Positions 60,296 through 64,000 of a stretch of 64,000 nucleotides of DNA are shown here, in pieces. The notes under the pieces are model-generated. The model made no database searches. It saw only the letters and a list, made by a program, of their open reading frames with translations, and was not told where the DNA came from. The stretch spans positions 3,968,001-4,032,000 of the forward strand of contig NZ_FNTV01000001.1 of the NCBI RefSeq assembly GCF_900105965.1, in the 5' to 3' direction. The stretch is from Arthrobacter alpinus. Its GTDB lineage: Bacteria > Actinomycetota > Actinomycetes > Actinomycetales > Micrococcaceae. The number at the start of each line of letters is the position of its first letter. Within the stretch, counting starts at the first letter, position 1. A program made the position numbers and the translations under genes.

Positions 60296-61246
60296 TTAGC
60301 AGCTCGAGGCAAAGCCGGAAGCGATCGCCGGATCCACCCAGGAAGTCCGCAACGCCTTCTTGATGAGCAGGACTGCGTCTTGAAATTCATTGGCCAAGTC
60401 CTTGTCCGTGAACACCAATACGGTCCAGCGGGCAGCCCTGAACGCCTTGTCGCGCCGCTTGTCGCTGTGGCGCTGGGCCGCATCCAAATGATGGGCGCCG
60501 TCGTACTGCAAGGCGATGCGCCGTGCACGGTACCCGGCGTCCGCCGACGGTGCATTTGGCCCGTCCCACAGTTTCAGCTGCAGCTCGGGCTCCGGCAGGC
60601 CGGCGTTGAGCATTGCAAGGCGCATGAGCGTTTCCGGGCCGGAATCGGCACCCACCCTCATGATTTCGAGGGCTTCGCGTGCACGGACGATCCCTTGCAG
60701 GTTCTTGTGCCGATCCACCATGGCCCGGAGCTGCTCGAGCGTGGCAAACGGGTTGCTGCGGCCCTCAAATTCCGGCCGCGGGATGCGAATCAGCTGATCA
60801 CCCATGCACACGAGCTCGTCTAGGCGAAGCGTGCGCGCCAGATCGAGCCAGGTGCGCGGCCGGGTACTAATCCGCAGCTCGTCGATGTATTCAACTTCAT
60901 CAGACAGGGCGACCACCGTGTGCCCAACGATGCCGCGCCTGCGCGTTCCAGGCAGCTTCCTGGGTTTGCTCAAATGCAGTTCATTGGATTCCGACATCCA
61001 CGGCGGCAAGATCAACCTATGCAGTCTTGCGGCAGTGGTGTGAGAGATCCAGGCCCCGGGCGTAGCGGCACACAATGCGCGCCCAGCGTCCCGCAGTTCG
61101 AAATCCCACGACGCCGGGCGGTACAAGTTGCGGCTGACGCCAGAGAATTCGCGGCTCCGGAGTTTGTCCCGTGATAAACCCAGCGCTTGCGCCTCAACCA
61201 GTGTGAATGGCCCGCCAGGAAGTCTCGGTGTCGGTGGAATGTCCAT
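60296..61246 (-). CDS. AbiEi-type antitoxin-domain / DUF559-like protein
   Basis: The 316-residue protein has an N-terminal helix-turn-helix-like part (TLVEAQALGLSRDKLRSREF, SGVSRNLYRPASW), a middle AbiEi-like part (HTTAARLHRLILP, ISTRPRTWLDLARTL), and a C-terminal Vsr/DUF559 nuclease-like segment (YRARRIALQYDGAHHLDAAQRHSDKRRDKAFRAARWTVLVF). Such proteins are common single genes in actinobacteria; they are often labelled type IV toxin-antitoxin antitoxin or hypothetical. No toxin partner is beside it. The D-x-H style active site (YDGAHH) is kept, so nuclease activity is possible but unproved. Confidence 0.75.
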   Translation of the reverse strand: MDIPPTPRLPGGPFTLVEAQALGLSRDKLRSREFSGVSRNLYRPASWDFELRDAGRALCAATPGAWISHTTAARLHRLILPPWMSESNELHLSKPRKLPGTRRRGIVGHTVVALSDEVEYIDELRISTRPRTWLDLARTLRLDELVCMGDQLIRIPRPEFEGRSNPFATLEQLRAMVDRHKNLQGIVRAREALEIMRVGADSGPETLMRLAMLNAGLPEPELQLKLWDGPNAPSADAGYRARRIALQYDGAHHLDAAQRHSDKRRDKAFRAARWTVLVFTDKDLANEFQDAVLLIKKALRTSWVDPAIASGFASSC

Positions 61247-61341
61247 AGGGATATTTTGGTCTCAATTCGCAGACCCTGCAGAAGTTATCCACAGACACTG
61301 GGAACGTGGCCGGCCACCGTCAAATCGACGGCGGCCGGTCG

Positions 61342-61386
61342 TGAGCGAGCGTTGTCTTCAAGCGCCCCGTATGTGAGCGAGCGTTG
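61342..61386. repeat. Pair of 13-nt repeats, 32-nt period (locus B)
   Basis: Two identical copies of TGAGCGAGCGTTG at 61342-61354 and 61374-61386, with a 19-base spacer containing the shared CCCCGTATG. No inverted partner is seen. It ends 3 bases from the stop codon of the GH13 gene. Confidence 0.75.
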
Positions 61387-61389
61387 GGG

Positions 61390-63099
61390 TTAGGGGGCGA
61401 TCCAAAGGGTTGTTTCGGCCGGGATCGTCGCACTCCCCGCACCGCTCACCCTGCCCGCACCAATCCCGGCCGTTGCGTTCCCGCCCGAGCTGAGGACCAC
61501 CTTGGAAAGGTCGACGTCGTGCGGCAGCTGTGTGGGCGTGGCACCAAAGTTGGTGATCACTTCCCACCCGTTGGGGCGCCGGTACCGCACCATCTCGGGC
61601 GACAGGGATGCGAGCCACTCCAGGGTCTCCTCGGCCTGCAGCTTGCTGCGCCATGACAGCGCGGAGCGGTACATTTCCAGGGTCGAGCCGGCCACACCGT
61701 CCTGCGCCGTCGCCGCCAAAGAACCGAACCATACAGGTTGCGGCAGCCACGGTGTGCCGCCAAAGCCAAAGTTGGGCTCAACGGCGGACCACGGCAGTGG
61801 CACTCGGCAGCCATCACGGCCCTTAACCGTATTTAGCGTGCGGAACCATGTGGGGTCTTGCAGGGCAGAAGCCGGCAGATCGGCCGCCTCAAAAAGGCCC
61901 AGCTCCTCGCCCTGGTAGAGATACGCCGAACCCGGCAGCCCCAGCATGAACAGCGTCGCCGCCCGGGCTCGGCGCAAACCGCGCGCCAAGTCCACGGCGG
62001 GGGTGGCGCCGTCGGCCAGCAGCCAGGCTTCTAGATCGTCACGAGTGCTGCCGTCCGGCAGGGCATACCGCGAGGGATGGCGGACCACATCGTGGTTGGA
62101 GAAAACCCACGTCGAGGATGCGCCGGATGCGGTAGCTTCGAATAGGCATTTTTCGGCGATGGAACGGAACTCCACGGCAGAAAATGGCGCCTGCAGCAGG
62201 TCAAAGTTGAACGCCTGACCAAGCTCGGTGGGGCGCGCATACTTCAAACGGCGGTCGGTGAACGGAACCCAGGCCTCGGCCACGGCAGCCTTGGGCGGGT
62301 TGTATTCATTCAGTACCGAACGCCAGCCCTCGAAGATCTCGTGCACAGCGTCACGGTCAAAGAGTGGATCGGTGCCGTCGTCAACAAGGATTTCCAGAAC
62401 CGGTTTGGACCGCAGAGGCAGCGACATATCCTTGACCAGGGCGTGCGCCACATCGATGCGGAAACCGTCCACGCCGCGATCGGACCAGAAACGCAAGGTG
62501 GTGTGGAAGTCCTCGCGAACCTCGGGGTGGTCCCAGTTGAAATCAGGCTGTTCCGTGGCGAAAAGGTGCAGGTACCACTGCCCCAAGGAACCAGCCCGAG
62601 GCCCGGCCTGCTCAACCACCCGGGTCCAAGCACCTCCGCCAAAGTGGGAAGGCCAATCCGACGGCGGCAGCTCGCCGTCGTCCCCCAGCCCATCAAGGAA
62701 GTGGTACCTGGCACGCTCGGGAGATCCGGGAGCCGCGGCCAACGCTGCCTTGAACCACTCGTGCTGGTTCGAGCTGTGGTTCGGCACCACATCCACGATC
62801 ACGCGAGTATCCGCGGCGTGGGCGGCGGCCACCATGGCATCGAAATCATCCAAGGATCCGAGCCGGGGATCAACGTTGCGGTAATCGTCAACGTCGTAAC
62901 CGCCGTCGGCCAGTGCCGAAGGGTAGAACGGGCTGAGCCAGATCGCGTCGATCCCGAGAGCTGAAAGGTAGGCCATGCGGGAGGTGATACCGGGCAGATC
63001 GCCCATGCCATCGCCGTTGGAATCGGCGAAACTGCGCGGGTAGATCTGGTACACGGCGGCTTGGCGCCACCAGAGAGAATCGGAAGGGGACACAGGCAT
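61390..63099 (-). CDS. GH13 alpha-glucosidase
   Basis: The 569-residue enzyme is an oligo-1,6-glucosidase or alpha-glucosidase. Motifs: WRQAAVYQIYPRSFADSNGDG, VDVVPNHSS, the nucleophile Asp in GVDGFRIDVAHALVKD, the acid Glu in AVAEAWVP, and VFSNHDVVRHPSRY. The ATG at 63099 overlaps the stop of the permease by one base, so the two are coupled. The frame runs open upstream through the permease in another frame and that part is not coding. No signal peptide: a cytoplasmic enzyme acting on imported glucosides. Confidence 0.94.
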   Translation of the reverse strand: MPVSPSDSLWWRQAAVYQIYPRSFADSNGDGMGDLPGITSRMAYLSALGIDAIWLSPFYPSALADGGYDVDDYRNVDPRLGSLDDFDAMVAAAHAADTRVIVDVVPNHSSNQHEWFKAALAAAPGSPERARYHFLDGLGDDGELPPSDWPSHFGGGAWTRVVEQAGPRAGSLGQWYLHLFATEQPDFNWDHPEVREDFHTTLRFWSDRGVDGFRIDVAHALVKDMSLPLRSKPVLEILVDDGTDPLFDRDAVHEIFEGWRSVLNEYNPPKAAVAEAWVPFTDRRLKYARPTELGQAFNFDLLQAPFSAVEFRSIAEKCLFEATASGASSTWVFSNHDVVRHPSRYALPDGSTRDDLEAWLLADGATPAVDLARGLRRARAATLFMLGLPGSAYLYQGEELGLFEAADLPASALQDPTWFRTLNTVKGRDGCRVPLPWSAVEPNFGFGGTPWLPQPVWFGSLAATAQDGVAGSTLEMYRSALSWRSKLQAEETLEWLASLSPEMVRYRRPNGWEVITNFGATPTQLPHDVDLSKVVLSSGGNATAGIGAGRVSGAGSATIPAETTLWIAP

Positions 63100-63977
63100 T
63101 ATTTGATGGATCCTCTCATGACGCCGGAGATAACCCAGCGCTGGGCGAATAGGTAAACCAAGAGTAGCGGTGCCATGGCCATCAAGTACGAGGCAAAGGC
63201 AGTTGTGTAATCGGTATTGAACTGGCCCTGGAAAACGTACTGGACCAGGGGCAGGGTGCGCGTGTTGGGATCGGAGAGGATCACCAGTGGCAGCAGGAAG
63301 TCGTTCCAGGCCCACAAGCAGGTCAGGATGCCCACAGTGGCGTTGATGGGTGTCAGGATCGGGAAGATGACCTTGCGGAACGTGGTCCACACGCTGGCGC
63401 CGTCCATGATGGCGGCCTCCTCCAGCTCGGCCGGGATGGACTTGATGAATGCCGTGTAAACAAAAACGTTGAAGCTCAGCCCGTAGACCGTGTACAGCAG
63501 GAACAGGCCCACGGGATTGTCCAGGCCCAGCACAGCCATTTCCTTGGTCACCGGCAGCATGATGATGGGGAAGGGCACAAACAAGGCAGCAATGAAGAAG
63601 TAGTACAGCGCCTTGAAGAACGGGCGGTGCATGTTCCGGGCAATGGCGTAGGCCACCAGGGAGTTGGTCAGGATGGTCAGGATGACCGCCACCACAGTGA
63701 CAATGCCGGAGATCAGCAGGGCATTGGGGAAGTTGGTCAGCTTCCATGCGTTGGAGAAATTCTCCAGGTGGACGCTGGTGGGCAGGGCCAGGCCGTTGCC
63801 GCCGAGCTGATCGGAAGATTTCAACGCCGTGACAATAGTGAAGTACAGCGGAATCAACACGGTCAGGGACAGCACGGCCACGAGCAGCGTTACCGGAATG
63901 TTGACGGAGGAACGACGCCGGGGCTTGGCAGGGACGCCCGCGCCCAGTCCTGTGGGGCTTGAGTTGAGAGTGCTCAT
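63099..63977 (-). CDS. ABC sugar transporter permease, MalG/AglG-like
   Basis: The 292-residue inner-membrane permease has six hydrophobic segments and the EAA loop (ELEEAAIMDGASVWTTFRKVIFPIL), with the MalG-type C-terminus (FAQRWVISGVMRGSIK). AAGGAGG lies about 10 bases before the ATG. It is followed directly by the alpha-glucosidase, which points to import and cleavage of alpha-glucosides. The second permease and binding protein should lie just past 64000, outside the window. Confidence 0.9.
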   Translation of the reverse strand: MSTLNSSPTGLGAGVPAKPRRRSSVNIPVTLLVAVLSLTVLIPLYFTIVTALKSSDQLGGNGLALPTSVHLENFSNAWKLTNFPNALLISGIVTVVAVILTILTNSLVAYAIARNMHRPFFKALYYFFIAALFVPFPIIMLPVTKEMAVLGLDNPVGLFLLYTVYGLSFNVFVYTAFIKSIPAELEEAAIMDGASVWTTFRKVIFPILTPINATVGILTCLWAWNDFLLPLVILSDPNTRTLPLVQYVFQGQFNTDYTTAFASYLMAMAPLLLVYLFAQRWVISGVMRGSIK

Positions 63978-64000
63978 GAGAAGTCAGCCTCCTTGCGCGA

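Noticed and set aside
60166..61386. CRISPR array from the regular 32-nt spacing
   Set aside because: The repeats are 13 nt, spacers are alike rather than unique, units occur in both directions, only two to four per locus, and no cas gene is present.
61390..63747. 785-residue fusion of permease and glucosidase
   Set aside because: The upper 216 codons are an out-of-frame shadow of the permease gene; the glucosidase starts at 63099 with its own ATG.

Overview
The window is a chromosomal stretch of a Micrococcaceae-type actinobacterium, most like Arthrobacter sensu lato. The evidence is the moderately high GC, the many GTG and TTG starts, the gene orders rplJ-rplL / rpoB-rpoC / rpsL-rpsG-fusA-tuf / S10-spc-alpha, and an actinobacterial inositol-3-phosphate synthase. 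Genus level is inference. No phage, IS element, CRISPR, rRNA or tRNA gene was seen.

Layout. 1-2300: a truncated tandem GNAT acetyltransferase, then rplJ-rplL behind a long structured leader. 2580-4262 (minus): thiolase and a YbaK-type deacylase, translationally coupled. 4263-17220: rpoB (interrupted by a one-base frameshift at about 7317), rpoC, rpsL, rpsG, fusA and tuf. 17346-22730: a 1375-residue membrane protein and a convergent MFS transporter. 23169-33366: the S10 and spc ribosomal operons, split by a terminator and new promoter region between rpsQ and rplN. 33588-36435: secY, adk, map. 36635-40724: glycerophosphodiesterase plus a Ugp-like ABC transporter without its ATPase gene. 40880-41848: a P1-family peptidase. 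42009-46180: infA, rpmJ, rpsM, rpsK, rpoA, rplQ, truA. 46437-47432: rplM-rpsI. 47748-55621: cell-wall and cofactor genes (glmM, mscL, a VanY-type carboxypeptidase, coaA, glmS, acpS, nnr). 55629-64000: glgX, an aldo-keto reductase, ino1, an AbiEi/DUF559-like protein, and a GH13 alpha-glucosidase with an ABC sugar permease cut by the window end.

Most of the window builds the transcription and translation machinery. Many junctions are tight (GTGA, ATGA, TAATG overlaps), implying translational coupling, and intra-operon hairpins probably set relative dosage. glmM and glmS supply UDP-GlcNAc precursors; coaA and acpS feed CoA and acyl-carrier activation.

Most interesting points: (1) rpoB is split by an apparent single-base loss in a C/G run, with GTGA stop/start overlap; (2) ribosomal protein L4 has an extra C-terminal module of the IKGN...YHVPG...WF type; (3) four intergenic loci carry 13-nt repeats spaced at exactly 32 nt, two of them forming 96-bp inverted arrays with the same geometry but different sequence; (4) truA, glmM and glmS each have a -10-like hexamer exactly 7 nt before the ATG and no clear ribosome binding site placed for that start, which suggests leaderless mRNAs. 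No complete new multi-gene system is evident; the 32-nt arrays are the best candidate for something undescribed.
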